From Tethya wilhelma (Eukaryota; Porifera; Demospongiae; Tethyida; Tethyidae), in assembly GCA_964030475.1 (NCBI GenBank), contig CAXIPT010000025.1:146507-210506 (forward strand): a stretch of DNA of 64,000 bases, written 5' to 3'. Made by a program: the position numbers and the translations under genes. Positions within the stretch are counted from its first letter, which is position 1. Each line of letters opens with the position of its first letter. This document shows, in pieces, positions 21,419 to 33,997 of this stretch. The notes beneath the pieces were generated by a model. It made no database searches and was not told the origin of the DNA. It saw nothing but the letters and a program-made list of their open reading frames with translations.

Positions 21419-22589
21419 CTAATTTTTTTCATAATTTAGCGTAACAACACAAATGTACAAAGAGTATTTATAGAACATAACCCTGTAATGACTTGACTCT
21501 CGGAGAGTGTGACAGGACTTGATCTATTAGTTTATAGCTATGACATGCGCATCTTTATCAACTATTTTCACTTACTTCAGATCTCTGTATAAACAGCAAA
21601 GCCTGCGATACTTGCACAAGAGTAATAATTTATCTAAATAGTCACATGGTGAATTTGAAATAAAGTTCGGAAATATCTATCACTTTGCGCATGTGCTAAC
21701 ATTTAGCAACTACACGTGGTTCACAATAACTTTTAATAACCATTAAATATTACATCATATAATAACCAACACGTGAGCCCTGTGCTAACCTTCCTGGGTT
21801 GCAGAGCAAAATAATTACCGATCTTTACCAGATGTACACCTCGAAAAAGGCTTCTACAGTGAACAAAAACAGCGCAGCTAACTTAATGGAGGTGAGAAGA
21901 TCATGTTCATGTCATTTTTCAGAGCTTATGATAACTTTTTACACTTCATCTACCTAAATGTCAGACAAAGTTCAATTTGGTCTGACGTTTCCGAAGAAGC
22001 ATGTTCCTTAAAACTAGATAACAGTGTTGAGACTTTTGTCAAAATCTCTCTGCCATTTTTGCACAGATATGAATGGTTAACTTCTTTGCTTTGAGTTAGG
22101 AGCACTGGCATCCTCCTCATTGGCAAGCTCTCTCACATTACTACTAGCGAACTCACAGAAGAATTATCTGACAAAATGGCAGACCATTGGTCACATGTCC
22201 GGACATTCCTTAACTTTAATCGGAAAATGTCCTGTGACTGACTGTAAACATAAGCTCTGTTTTTGATGAATTTTAAAAAAAAGTCCGCCCACACAATTTA
22301 CACTAATTTTAACAGGTTTACGATGTACATATATATATATTTTTTAACACACACACACACACACACACACCATACTATATGAAATGAACATAAACTTACA
22401 TTACATATGAGTCAATGCAAGGCATAAGTTATCATCATTTAGGCACTCTTATTCACAGAATTCCTGGCATATCAGCATCACTGAGGGAATACAAGGCACT
22501 TTTCAGATTTATCCAATTAAAAGTTGGAATAACATGTCAGCGACAAGCAGGGTGGTAAGAGCAGTAGTGATAGAAATATGTTTCATTTC

Positions 22590-22720
22590 AGATCTGCAAA
22601 GGGAAAAGAATAGTGTGTGCATAAAACATTCATGCCAGCGTGCATGTGTACAGTTCGCCTTTTTGTGTGTTCTACTGACCACACCCTAACTAAGATAGAC
22701 ACAAATTTTAGCCTTAATAC
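22590..22720. repeat. Dispersed copy of the 15.87-kb sequence
   Basis: GAATAGTGTGTGCATAAAAC, ATTCATGCCAGCGTGCATGT and CTACTGACCACACCCTAACT follow in the same order as at 15,870-15,990. Together with the GGAGGTGAGAAGATCATG match at 21,889 this shows a dispersed duplication of the DNA around the 15.3-kb ankyrin exon. Confidence 0.7.
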
Positions 22721-22828
22721 TGGAACAGAACACTGGCACCAGACACTGGGTGGTTCCAATTACATGTAAAATAAATTCTTCATGCATACCACTAGAGTAA
22801 TATTATTTTTTCAACCATGCAATAAATG

Positions 22829-22863
<35 letters not shown>

Positions 22864-22938
22864 TAATAGTTGCATCACCCTTAAGTGGGCAGCCCTCAAT
22901 GCATGGTTGAGTGCCGCACACTTAAGGGCATGCAACTA

Positions 22939-23155
22939 CCGTATAGCCGGAAATATTGACGGTCAAAAAATTTGACGGTTTGCTCCGCAGAACGTAAAAT
23001 AAAAATATTGACGAATTTAATTTTGACGATTTGCGCGTGCGCACAACACATTCATATACGGCGCCCAAAATATTGGCGGATTTAAATTTGACGATTTGGA
23101 CTTTGACCGTCAAACCGTCAAATTAAAATCCCCGTCAATATTTCCGGCTATACGG
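22939..23155. mobile_element. CCGTATAGC-type MITE
   Basis: 217 bp flanked by TA. Ends CCGTATAGCCGGAAATATTG on both sides; internal words TTGACGGTCAAA repeat in inverted orientation, so nearly the whole element can fold into a hairpin. Confidence 0.8.
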
Positions 23156-23157
23156 TA

Positions 23158-23290
23158 TTTTGTTTGCCATTGACCCCCTATGATCCCTAGCTACTCTATT
23201 GTCACCTTCACCCAGGCACTAACGGGCAATTAGCCTATAAAACTTTTGGTTGCTAGGCAATGGCAAACAAACATACACACACACACACAC
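23158..23290. repeat. Three-copy dispersed repeat, copy 1
   Basis: Contains CATTGACCCCCTATGATCCC, CTAGCTACTCTATTGTCACC and TTGCTAGGCAATGGCAAACA, ending in a CA tract. The same ordered words occur at 29455-29560 and 31433-31555. Confidence 0.75.
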
Positions 23291-23379
23291 ACACATAAAT
23301 GAAGGCACCGATGGTGCATAAGCCTCGGCACACTCAACTAGCTAGCACACTTATGTGTATACACAGTGTAATTCAACTA

Positions 23380-23992
23380 CCATATTTGTTCTAATATAGG
23401 CGCCATCCTAATTTAGGCGCCGTTTAGCCCTGACCACAATTATTATGGTTCCAATTAGAGGCACCTTTTTGGAAGCGAATTATTTTCAGGCAGCGCCTAA
23501 TTAATTGGAACCGATATTGACACGTGGCCGCAAAAGTGTCAGAGCATAAATAGAGGCAGTAGTTTGTGTCACAGTGGGCGACTATCTGCAGCTATTTTAC
23601 TGCTTTTTAGCAGAGAAGAGTATACTTACCAGTTTTTGCACAGTTGATAAGTGAATTCTTCTCGGTTAATGGTAGAACTGCTGCTGAAGTTCCGAGTCTT
23701 GATCGAGTCACGTTACTCGAGTGAGTGACCAAAGCTGAGTTTTGTTAGTTCTGGTTGAAATTCTGAGTTATAATAGTACTGAAAGCAAGCAACTTTTCAA
23801 GTTTGTCTTCTATACTGACATTTGTCAGCTACTCGTTGAATTTCTGAGCTTGAGCTCGAAAACGGTTCTAATTCAGAGGCGCCATCCTAATTTAGGCGCC
23901 CTATACCAACTTAGTTAATTTTTCGGTTCCAATTAGTGGGCCTTTTGACACTGAAATTAATTTTTAGTGGCGCCTATATTAGAACAATACAG
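23380..23992. mobile_element. 613-bp MITE with TTCTAATATAGGCGCC ends
   Basis: Flanked by TA. Left end CCATATTTGTTCTAATATAG, right end reverse complemented CTGTATTGTTCTAATATAGG, both continuing into GGCGCC. Subterminal copies of AATTTAGGCGCC repeat inside. It interrupts a sequence homologous to 44750-45400, which lacks the element. Confidence 0.75.
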
Positions 23993-24710
23993 TAAATCCA
24001 TTTAGGCCCATAGCTAACTGTAATAAAGCAGCACATGTCACAGACTATGAACCAGATGAGCTTTGCTACGATTAATCAGCTACTGTCAGATGGCCACAAT
24101 GTAAAATATTTGCATGCCCTATATGCTTACATAGAACTGAAGCAGGCCAACTCCTGTCTGTCTTGCCAAACAACACTGGCCAACAGTTCAGCAACAGCAG
24201 CCATCAGCAGAGAGCCATGGACGTACCCTCAGTACGTACCTACTCAGTGTGCTTCTTAGAATTTAACACAAATTTTGGATAAACCACACCATATCAGTTG
24301 GCCTAGAAGCTAAGCACTCAAAGAAGCAGAAAAGCCTCAAATCTCAGAAACTACCGTGTTTTGGACAGCAAAAAAAATAAATTTTACAAGATNATTTCGC
24401 TAATGGGCCATCCGTGCCATTCCTGTGTACCCAGTACTACCGTACTGGGAATTACATTTCCAATGTTTTTTTTCACTTGTTTGTTCTCATTTTTTCATAA
24501 TTCTACATCACAGTTGAGTTTGTGTGTATATGGTGGTTACTTGTACACTATCAGTATGGATATTTAGCTTGTGTTATATCTATAAAGTGAAGCATGTCAA
24601 GAGGCTGGAGCTATATCTTACCGAGTATCTTACAAAATTTACTTACTTAGCTCATCTTCTTATAATGACAACTATGTAAATGTATTCATCTCCTAATTAT
24701 GTTTGTTTGT

Positions 24711-25444
24711 TACTTTAGCGATGGTTTTAGGCCATGTTTTTGGGCTCATTAGAAAGAGAAAGAGCTAAAAAGTAGCTTAAGAAGCCTTTTAGTGCCAAGC
24801 GCTCAGTTTTTGCAGAGTTATTCGCGTGAATATTTATATTGTGCTAATGGGCCATCCGTGACATTCCTACTACCGTACTGGGAATATACTAGTATTCCCT
24901 ACATTTTCACCCCTCTAGTCCTGTCAACTCATGGGGGGATGGGAAAAGAGGCAACCGCCTTTTACAAGCGTCTAGCCAATATGATTGCCCAAAAGAGACA
25001 ACATCGCTATGCTATGGTGATGTGATGGCTGAGATGCAAGTTGTCTTTTGCCTCACTTAGATCTGCAATAATGTGCATTCGTGGCAGCAGGTCATCCATT
25101 TACAGACCAATCAACAGCTCTGACATTCCATCGAGGGACGTGTTCCCTCATACTAGATTTCTTTTTGTTATTGTCACTATAAACTCAGAACTGAATTTTT
25201 TTAATACAATGTCATTATTTTATATTTTTACTCCTGCTATACTTGGTTAAAAAAAAAGTATCTCTAGTACGGTAGTACTGGGTACATAGGAATGGCACGG
25301 ATGCCCCATTGGCACAATAGAAATATTCACGCGAATAACTCTGCAAAAAACAAGCGCTTGCACTATAAGGCTTCTAAAGCTTCATTTTAGTTCATTCTCT
25401 TTCTAATGAGCCTAAAAACATGGCCTAAACCCATCGCTAAAGTA
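24711..25444. mobile_element. 734-bp element with about 180-bp inverted arms
   Basis: Left arm TACTTTAGCGATGGTTTTAG, GCAGAGTTATTCGCGTGAAT, GCTAATGGGCCATCCGTG; right arm carries the reverse complements (ending CCATCGCTAAAGTA). An additional fragment of the inner arm (GGGCCATCCGTGCCATTCCT) stands alone at 24,403-24,455 next to an N at 24393. The short central ORFs are not recognisable. Confidence 0.7.
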
Positions 25445-25853
25445 CTATAACTAAATTATGCCATATCTCCAATTTTCTCCATCCTCTTCTTCTTCTTCTG
25501 CTTCTTCTATCTTGGCAAGACTTTTCTCAGAGACCGCTTGCTTTCAGAAGCTGATTCATGAATGAATAAACTTGGTTTCTTTGTCTTCAGGTCCTTTTGG
25601 CATCGTTTTTGTATGTCTCTCGTTCAGTAACTAGAAACAAGACAAAAAGCGCTTTCTCTGTATGGTAGCCATTAATTTCTATGCTCGTGAATGATGACCC
25701 TTTTCCATTTGTACAAGTGTGTGTTATTTGGAATCAGAATATTTGCTGCCTGTCCGTTTTACCTGAAGATTTTTGGTTGTGCTGAAGTTTTTGTAACCAG
25801 TTACCTTTCAGTCTTAAATATTTAGGTGAGTAGACTACTTTGTTACATAGTTG

Positions 25854-26135
25854 CAGGCCCGTAGCCAGGATTCTTGAAAGAGGGGTGCATATTGACTGAC
25901 GCAAGTGTCCCATAATAAAAATGGAAAATCTAGGGGGGTTTGGAGGCATGCTCCCCCAGAAAATTTTGGAAATTTAGGCTAATTTTGGTGAATTCTGGTG
26001 CATTTTGGAGCATCTTTAATAATTTGAAACTATATAACTTAATGTTTTATGATTGTACTTAAATCTTAGTTCTTTTTTCTTCAAAAGGAGGGGGCACATG
26101 CACCACCCTGCACCCCCCCCCTCCCTACGGGCCTG
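25854..26135. mobile_element. 282-bp MITE with CAGGCCCGTAG ends
   Basis: Ends CAGGCCCGTAGCCAGGATTC and, from the right, CAGGCCCGTAGGGAGGGGGG, flanked by AGTTG on both sides (25849-25853 and 26136-26140). The ends resemble widespread non-autonomous DNA elements of animals. Confidence 0.7.
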
Positions 26136-26299
26136 AGTTGTCACTCTAAGAAGATGCAAGTAAATTTTGCTCCAGCCTGCTTCATGGTGACTTTTATACA
26201 GATAGCATAGATTAACAATATCCATGCTAATAGTGTACATATAACTACCATATACACACAATCTCAAATGTGATTCGTAGAAATATGAAAAAATGAGAA

Positions 26300-26560
26300 C
26301 AAACAAGTGAATGTAATGAGACATAGGAATGGCCAAATCGTCAAAAAGGAAGCGAACAAGATGGAATGGCTGTTTGAGTGTGTAAAGAATTATTCCTATG
26401 GGCAACATGAGGGACTCAACATGAAAAGAGAGTACTACATGCAGCCCACACAGGAATGATTCTGCACACACTCAAACAGCCATTCCATCTTGTTCGCTTC
26501 CTTTTTTACGATTTGGCCATTCCTTTGTCTCATTACATTTCCAATGTTTTTTTCACTTGT
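26300..26560. mobile_element. Compact palindromic relative of the 20.4-kb element
   Basis: The two arms of the element at 20412-21418 lie here almost head to head: AACAAGATGGAATGGCTGTT near 26355 and AACAGCCATTCCATCTTGTT near 26475. The whole block can form one long hairpin. Confidence 0.65.
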
Positions 26561-27214
26561 GGTAAACAGTGATGTCACCTTTGGCTCTCTCTATCCTATC
26601 CTGACAACAAGCAAACTCTGCATCTAATGAGTAAGTCACTCTTCACAAGAAGTTGATGCTGCTAACATCATTGCCGTGTCGAATGGCAGTTTTCACTGTC
26701 AGGCCATTTTCTCCAATTTTTGAATGAAGTCATACTGTTTGGAGGGCTCAGATGGGCAGAGTTCAGCTACAAAAACATATTCAACATCTTTGCTTTGTAA
26801 CATTGATTCCAAACAGATAAGGCAAGATGTTACAGGAGCAGGAAACCAAAAGACGAGTGCTCTGATATCTGTCAAATGGGAGCAGGTGAGAAATGAACAT
26901 GCTTCATTGATTCAGAGTTCTTCTCCAGGTACTCAGCGTACTTATTCAAAAACCTTGCTGGCTTCTCAACATTAGGCTTCCTCTTCCCATTACATATCTT
27001 GCAAGCAATCAGAGAGTGCATTTGAGTAGGTTCGCAGAGAAAGAGATGACATGTTCTCTAAAGTTCTCTTACTTTTTTGACAAATGTAATCTATTGTAAG
27101 CCTGTGTATATCGGCGAAAACAGGATCTCAGCACTCCTTTGGATAAAAAATTTATGTTGCCCATCGATATACCATAAGCAATTGACCTAATGAATGTTTC
27201 ATCAGCTGAGGAAA
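26561..27214. other. No gene recognised
   Basis: Ordinary AT-rich sequence with short open frames only. One frame from about 26724 runs 83 codons but shows no family motif. The sequence near 27,069-27,260 on the minus strand may still belong to the copia 3' end. Confidence 0.3.
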
Positions 27215-27556
27215 CTGTTGGCGAGTTAAAGCGCAAAGGAAGCTTTCGTGTGTCAGTTGACAGGATAACTTTAATGAAAGAGAGAAATAAACTACTGAGA
27301 ACAAAAACAACACTCACACTCTAAACTGAAAAATTAAAACTCAGATTAAATAGACTAACAGAATTACTATGACAAGATTAAGTGTGAATAAACAACACCT
27401 AACAACTAATAAGACTAGTTAACAACTACACACAAATAAGTGCTAACACAATAATTACATACTATACACATTTGCACAAACTAGATTAAACACTAACACT
27501 AAGAGTTACAAGTCCATTTCCAACTAACAACTAAACACATTAAGTCTAAGTGTAAC
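27215..27556 (-). repeat. Probable 3' LTR of the copia remnant
   Basis: Lies directly downstream (minus strand) of the copia stop codon. It begins, on the minus strand, with TGTTACACTTAGACTT and is AT-rich without coding. The position fits an LTR, but no second LTR is in the window for comparison, so the boundaries are approximate. Confidence 0.4.
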
Positions 27557-27572
27557 ATTTCCACACTCCTCA

Positions 27573-28310
27573 CTAATTTGTAAGCTCTATTCCGGACTTT
27601 GCACGGAGTTTGCCTAATATCTCACAACTCAGACCTTTTGTTAGAATGTCAGCCGTCATCTCCACTGTAGGACAATATTTGAACTGTATAGTACCATGAG
27701 TGACTTGCTCCTGTATGAAATGATGTTTAATGTCTATATGCTTAGCTCAACCATGAAACTGTGGATTCTTTGTCATGGCTATTGCCGACTGATTGTCTTT
27801 GAAGATACATGCTGGCTTCTCTGGAGAACTATCAAGCTTGTCTAAGCCAGACAGATTCCTGAACAGCCCTCGACAAAGTAATGTACTCTGCCTCTGCTGA
27901 AGACAAGGCAACACATTTCTGCTTCTTGCTGCTCCATGATACTGCTCCTCCACTGAGCATAAATACATACCCAGATGTTGACTTACAGTTGTTGGTGTCT
28001 CCTGCTCAATCTGCATCACTGAACCCAATACATTCACTATTTCCATCTTTTGTGTCCAAGATACCAAACTTTGTGGTACCCTTCAGGTATCTCAACAGAC
28101 GTTTCAGAGCAATCCAATGTTCCTTCGTTGGATAAGATGTAAACCTTAATTGCTAGGCAACTAACAGCATAAGATATGTCCGTTCTTGTGCTTACTGACA
28201 AGTACAGCAGACTTCCAATAGCAGATTGATACTGTTGTTGGTCAATGCATTCATCTTCATCTGTGGCATGAGTGAGCTTTGAGCTAATGTCGACTGGAGT
28301 GCTCACTGGT
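27573..28310 (-). mobile_element. Ty1/copia retrotransposon remnant (RNase H end of Pol)
   Basis: Minus-strand coding fragments in Ty1/copia order: the end of the reverse transcriptase (AIGSLLYLSVSTRTDISYAV), then RNase H pieces including SAEAEYI-type sequence and KPACIFKDNQSAIAMTKNPQ, and a C-terminal end with EMTADILTKGL and LGKLRAKSGIELTN before a stop. Several frameshifts separate the pieces. It starts beside a single N at 28311, so the upstream half may be missing through assembly rather than deletion. Confidence 0.85.
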
Positions 28311-28453
28311 CNTCCTGTAAAGAGTGTTGAGGACTACAGACACATGCATAATGTATCTTACTATACAAAAAGAAAAGTTGTTTAGATCCATTAAAGATGG
28401 TTGAACCATGGTAGCATAATTTTTTGGTCATGGGCTCGATCATTACAAGCTTA

Positions 28454-29262
28454 CTCAGGTATGTTAAGGCAAAACAGCTGCTCAAAACACTCAAAAATGC
28501 AAAAAACTATGATGATAAAGAGCCAACTTGTAGAAAAAGTATCTTGTATTACAGTCAGAACTTTGAATATTTGATAAGTATGTATGTTTGTGCTTAGTAT
28601 TTACACAAATGTTGCTATGGAAACGCTGTCAACAACAGAATATAATGAATTTTAATTACCCTTGATTTATCTAAACTTTTTTACAATGCGGACCCGAATC
28701 TTTGCAGTTATGTACTGTGATTGGTACCACTAGAGAGCTTGTACACTCGAGCAAAGCATAAACAGTTAAAGTAATGTACTGGTACCTGGCGCTACTAGTT
28801 ACAGCAAAAAATAGGCTTACCAGTTAGTATTTAGCTGCCTAATTTAGTATTCATCCGTCGCTCAAAGTAGACATGGAACAGCAGGACAAAACTTTCAGGT
28901 GGCTTTACATTCTTTAAAGCTTTCTTGACTTAGCGCTATAGTTCAGAAACCATATCCCTCGATATTCGGCTCCGCACTTGAAGCAATCTACAGCTCTTTA
29001 CTTTTTAACACAATTATTTATTAGTTAGTATCACGTGCGTAGGGAAAAATACGCTCCGCGGATAAATTGCTAGGTGCTTACCTGTTGAGCTCACTGAAGT
29101 TAAACTTAGCGATTAAATATCTGCGTGTGCGCCCTCGTTACATATTCAAAAAAATTTACATAATTGTAGTAAAATTTGTAGAACTTGTAGTAAATTCTGT
29201 AATAGTTTGAATATTCACTACTTATGCATTTTGAGCAGCATTTTTGCCTTAACATACCTGAG
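28454..29262. mobile_element. 809-bp MITE with CTCAGGTATGTTAAGG ends
   Basis: Flanked by TA. Left end CTCAGGTATGTTAAGGCAAA; the right end carries the reverse complement (TTTGCCTTAACATACCTGAG). Subterminal TGCTCAAAA is also inverted. No transposase. Confidence 0.7.
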
Positions 29263-29454
29263 TAATATCCGGGCACAAAATTATCTTTGGATATACACCT
29301 GAGCCTGCATGCTACCAAGAATAATTGGAGAATAATGGGGATCATAAAAATGAATAATAGGGTCATGTATCAGGAATTTGAGAATAGAATAGTAAATGAA
29401 TTTTTGAGCATAATTTCACAAAGAATTAAGTTGGCATGCAACTGTATATAGTTT

Positions 29455-29560
29455 TGTCTACCATTGACCCCCTGTGACCCCTAGCTACTCTATTATCACC
29501 TCCACCCAGCCACTAACTGGCAAATAGACTATAAAACTATAGGCAATGGCAAACACACAC
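29455..29560. repeat. Three-copy dispersed repeat, copy 2
   Basis: Shares CATTGACCCCCTGTGACCCC, CTAGCTACTCTATTATCACC and the AGGCAATGGCAAAC word with 23158-23290 and 31433-31555. Confidence 0.75.
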
Positions 29561-29618
29561 ACATTATGTTTGTGCGTGTTTGTGTGTGTTGGTGATTGAG
29601 ATTTACAAAATATGTACG

Positions 29619-29649
<31 letters not shown>

Positions 29650-29680
29650 AGCAGACAATTACATACCGATCACTTATGCT

Positions 29681-30261
<581 letters not shown>

Positions 30262-31013
30262 ACTCCTCCTCAATTCGTTATGTTCATCATCTCTATTGAG
30301 TTGTATAAGTCAAACACTCTTTTGCCACAAACACCATTCTTGTAATTTTTTTAAAGGGAAAAATATAATAGGAATAACTTAATCATTAACTTTTTTCCAT
30401 TTCATATTATTATCATTTTTCTCATTCTGTAATAATAATAATACTTATTTTATTTCCATTGCTGTCTAAATTCCCGCGTATACGCGTGCATTATAAAAAT
30501 AATATACATGCAAGGGGTTGACCAGCATAATTATGTCAAATTTTACATTTTGCAGAGCAAACCATCAAATTTTCAATATTTCCAGCAATAAAGTATTATA
30601 TGCAAATAACAACAATGATAATATTAATATAAATAAAGTGACAAGTGACCTGATAACTATCTTGCAATTTCTAAAAATACGAGAATAAACTGTCATAGCC
30701 CAGCCAGCCTCAGATTATAGACTATGTACATGTAAGCATAAGAACAACACACAGCCAAAACACTTCTACACAGAAAATTAAGGTTAAGTATTGTACCAAC
30801 AATATAAATATTAATACTAAATTTGGCATGGAGCAAAATTTGAAGTCTTGGTCAAAAAAATATGAGCAGAAAAGAAAAAATCATTGTAACAGAGACTGAT
30901 ATCACATTATGCCGTTGAAATAAGCAATGGACGTTCTTTAATTTAGTTCCATAGTGAGTGAGTAGCATGTTTGGAACAAAAGGAAAATTTAAGGGTGGAC
31001 ACACAGTACACAC

Positions 31014-31052
<39 letters not shown>

Positions 31053-31057
31053 CCTCA
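30262..31057. other. No gene recognised
   Basis: AT-rich intergenic DNA ending in a (CA)n tract (31017-31051) next to a gap. Nothing convincing is encoded. Confidence 0.4.
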
Positions 31058-31100
31058 NNNNNNNNNNNNNNNNNNNNNNNNNNNNNNNNNNNNNNNNNNN
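31058..31100. other. Assembly gap of 43 N
   Basis: The gap adjoins a CA microsatellite, the likely reason for the break. Confidence 0.95.
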
Positions 31101-31432
31101 TGGTTCAATAGCTTCTTTCTTTCTCAAGAAAACTTTACTCAAAGACGAGGTCACAATACGGCAGATTTAATGAGCTGCTGTTTCAATGACGTAATGCTTT
31201 TTCGCGCTGAAATTAAAATTGTACACAAACAATTGGGCGCGCGTAAGGACTGTGTAGTAAGCCTACTTTTGTTGACACAAACAGAAGTTTGAAATAGTCA
31301 CTGGGACTCAGAGAGTTGTTTTCTGTCAAAATACTTGGCAAGTAGAAACCTGCTTCATTTGCATATTAGATCAATTAGTGCATTATGGCTTATAAACCAC
31401 ACACTTCTATATACTTAGGACATACAACTATT

Positions 31433-31555
31433 TTGTTGTCATTGACCCCCTGTGACCCCTAGCTACTCTATTGTTACCTCCACTCAGCCAATAACCAGCA
31501 GTTAACCTTTAAAAATTTTGGTTGCTAGGCAATGGCAAGCAAACACACACACATA
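31433..31555. repeat. Three-copy dispersed repeat, copy 3
   Basis: Shares CATTGACCCCCTGTGACCCC, CTAGCTACTCTATTGTTACC and TTGGTTGCTAGGCAATGGCA with 23158 and 29455, again ending in a CA tract. Confidence 0.75.
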
Positions 31556-31735
31556 CACACACACACACACACATGGATAGCTCAGTAGTTAGCCTTAGCA
31601 CGTGCTTTGCACGTTTAGAGGATTATGGAAGAACGTTGTTTTGTGTGTCTGTCTGTTTGTTCCATCAAAATCTCAAGACAAGCAACTCTAGCGATAAAAT
31701 TGATGGTACTTACGCTCACACACACACACACATAG

Positions 31736-31947
31736 AGGTCCCGCTGGAGACCCTGAACAAGCAAAGCAGTTCATCTTGGTGAACTCTGACCCCAAGAATC
31801 TTCGGATATTCGCTCACTTCACTCAAGCTACAGACACTGAAAACATCCGTGAAACGAGTATTCCAAGATGTGAGAGAACACGTATGGACATACATACACA
31901 CCCACTCCCTCAGAGGCAGGCGACATCACCATGACAACACACGATAA
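31736..31947 (+). pseudogene. C-terminal exon of a heterotrimeric G-alpha, frameshifted
   Basis: After an acceptor (ACACATAG) the frame encodes GDPEQAKQFILVNSDPKNLR and IFAHFTQATDTENIR, the beta6/TCAT (guanine-binding) loop and start of helix alpha5 of a G-alpha subunit. Immediately after TENIR the homology shifts frame: VFQDVREHVWTYIHTHS is read in the next frame, where family members have VFAAVKDTIL. A few inserted bases between the two explain the shift. No upstream G-alpha exons (Walker A, switch regions) are visible in the window. It could be a solitary pseudo-exon or the 3' end of a gene whose other exons lie in the gap region. Confidence 0.65.
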
Positions 31948-32032
31948 CATCAAGTTGTAGTTCCATCTATTGTTGTTGTACGTATGCACTTTTTAGTCTC
32001 TACAACTTCCTATTATATATCACCTTGTGTAT

Positions 32033-32051
32033 GTATGTATGTATGTATGTA

Positions 32052-32091
<40 letters not shown>
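32033..32091. repeat. (TATG)n-(TG)n microsatellite
   Basis: Compound microsatellite without an adjacent gene. Confidence 0.9.
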
Positions 32092-32095
<4 letters not shown>

Positions 32096-32109
32096 GGGTG
32101 GTGCCGGGT

Positions 32110-33550
32110 ACTTACTCAGAGGTGGGATTGAGCCAGGACTGAGAAGAAGAAGTGGGAGAGACTGGTGATCCATTAAAATGTAGTAGGATAGAGAGGGAAG
32201 TAGAATGTATGTGTGTTAGAGAAAGAGAGAAATTAAGGAATGAATAATGCTATCAGCTAACTCTCGACTCCAGACAAACATAATACTTCATGTAAACACA
32301 AATGGTGTATGATGTTGTACATTAGGAAACTTACTTCTGGAACAGGAGCTATCCTTACTGGCTTCATCGGTAGCATAGTAGTGCAAAACTGCTAGAGGTT
32401 AAAGAATAAATTTTTTGAAGGATTGTGGTCATGACAATCAACAAGATTTTATATTATAAAATTCAGTGGTATACTATATCATTGAAAAGTTTGTTCTTTT
32501 CAAATACTTGAACAAAATGCTTCTAGTGACTTGTAGACCTGTATGCACTAAAAAAATTGAGTATAAGCTACCTGGCTTACCATTGGTTTTTTTTAATTCA
32601 AGACAACTCAGCCTGGAGACCTGGAGATTGCCATCTTTGGTGCTAGAAGTAGCTCCATTGGAAGCGTTATCTATAGCTGTCTCCAATGTTAACTTGTGCC
32701 GACCATCTTGTGTTTCAAATAGTGTGTGGCAGTGTGACAAATGTGTATAGGTAGTATATTTTACAAGTATGGTTTCATTCAAAGTATGTACAGTAGCTCC
32801 ATGTGCTGGCATACATGATGCAATGGATATAATTATTCAAAACACATAACCACACATAACCCTGACTGGAATATAATTAAAGATGACCCAAACCTTAGAC
32901 AAATCTTCCCCAAACCATCCTCTATAGTAACCAGAGGTCAAACACTCATAAACCTGCCCCATCCATGAGAAATACAACTGTGAAACATAAAGCCACTTAT
33001 TAATAATTGCAGTGCACAGTATATAGGTTGTTGGAATGTCAGCCAGCTCAGGCATATGCAAATGCCTACAGAATAGTAACCACAGACTTAAATAAAAGTC
33101 TAAATCCTAGCCATATTATAGAAATGGCACCTTCACAACTTTGCAAAAAAGACCTAAACATAACTGACAATAATTATTATTGTCAAATGATCCAGATGGT
33201 TGACTGGATATGCAAATTAGGAACACTAACCAAATTATTCAATAAAGGCTTAAATATTTCAAACAATTTATACCAACAGCAAATGAACAAATTGATTAAT
33301 AATTTATAGCTATTGACTACCACAAGCTAAAAGCTCGGGTGCATGCAGTTCCTGACGGTATCACCAAACTTTCTTCTCAGCTCAGTCAATTGTTTACAAG
33401 GAGTGCGCCCGTGCACTACCAACAACTTAACATCACATACGTACCTTTCTTTTCTGCTGATATTAATGTGAGACTCATGGTTTCTCGATCATAGGTAATA
33501 TTTATCTCTGCTCCAATATTCCCCGGCTGATCACCTTTTCGACACCTTCC
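32110..33550 (-). other. Candidate exons of an unidentified minus-strand gene
   Basis: Several short open stretches on the minus strand end in consensus donors. Near 33550-33455: GDQPGNIGAEINITYDRETM then SLTLISAEKK before GTACGT, which faintly recalls the first strands of a C2 domain. Near 32971-32890: CLTSGYYRGWFGEDLSK. Near 32806-32575: LFETQDGRHKLTLETAIDNA and LSCLELKKTN before GTAAGC. Near 32392-32332: VLHYYATDEASKDSSCSR before GTAAGT; the last two join in phase. I recognise no family and could not join the whole set in one frame, so this could be a genuine gene, a decayed one or chance. Confidence 0.3.
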
Positions 33551-33997
33551 AGACGCTAGACTGAGGCCTGGCTAGCCTCGTACCCAGGCCCCTCCCATCA
33601 AAAGAAGGGGGATCCTATGGGAGGCCCTGGTACACACTGTCTGCACATGCGCTAAGTTTTCTCTGTAATTTTCCGCATATTTTTCTGTATACTTTACTTT
33701 CCACGTGGACCATCATACGGAGCAAGTAAACGGTTTCCGTATCACAACTGCTAACCGTACACTATCGTAGGTCAAAGGTGAGACCGTGCGGAGAAATAAC
33801 TGTTCATTCCAATAACTGTTCCAGTTATTAATTGTTCCAGTTATTAATTTGTGCATCACTTCCTCGTATCTATTTCGTTTACTGGAAAGATAAACGACCG
33901 CGTATACGAAGATATCCGAATTGCTGGTAGTGTCACGTTGCAAAATTGTGTTGCTGCATACCGGACGTACGCCGCTGTACCGTGTACACAGTGCCGG

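Noticed and set aside
24035..24259. 74-codon open frame
   Set aside because: It lies in a sequence duplicated at 45.1-45.3 kb, where the frame is not conserved, so coding is unlikely.
26724..26975. 83-codon open frame
   Set aside because: No motif, no splice context, AT-rich repeat neighbourhood; length is within chance expectation.
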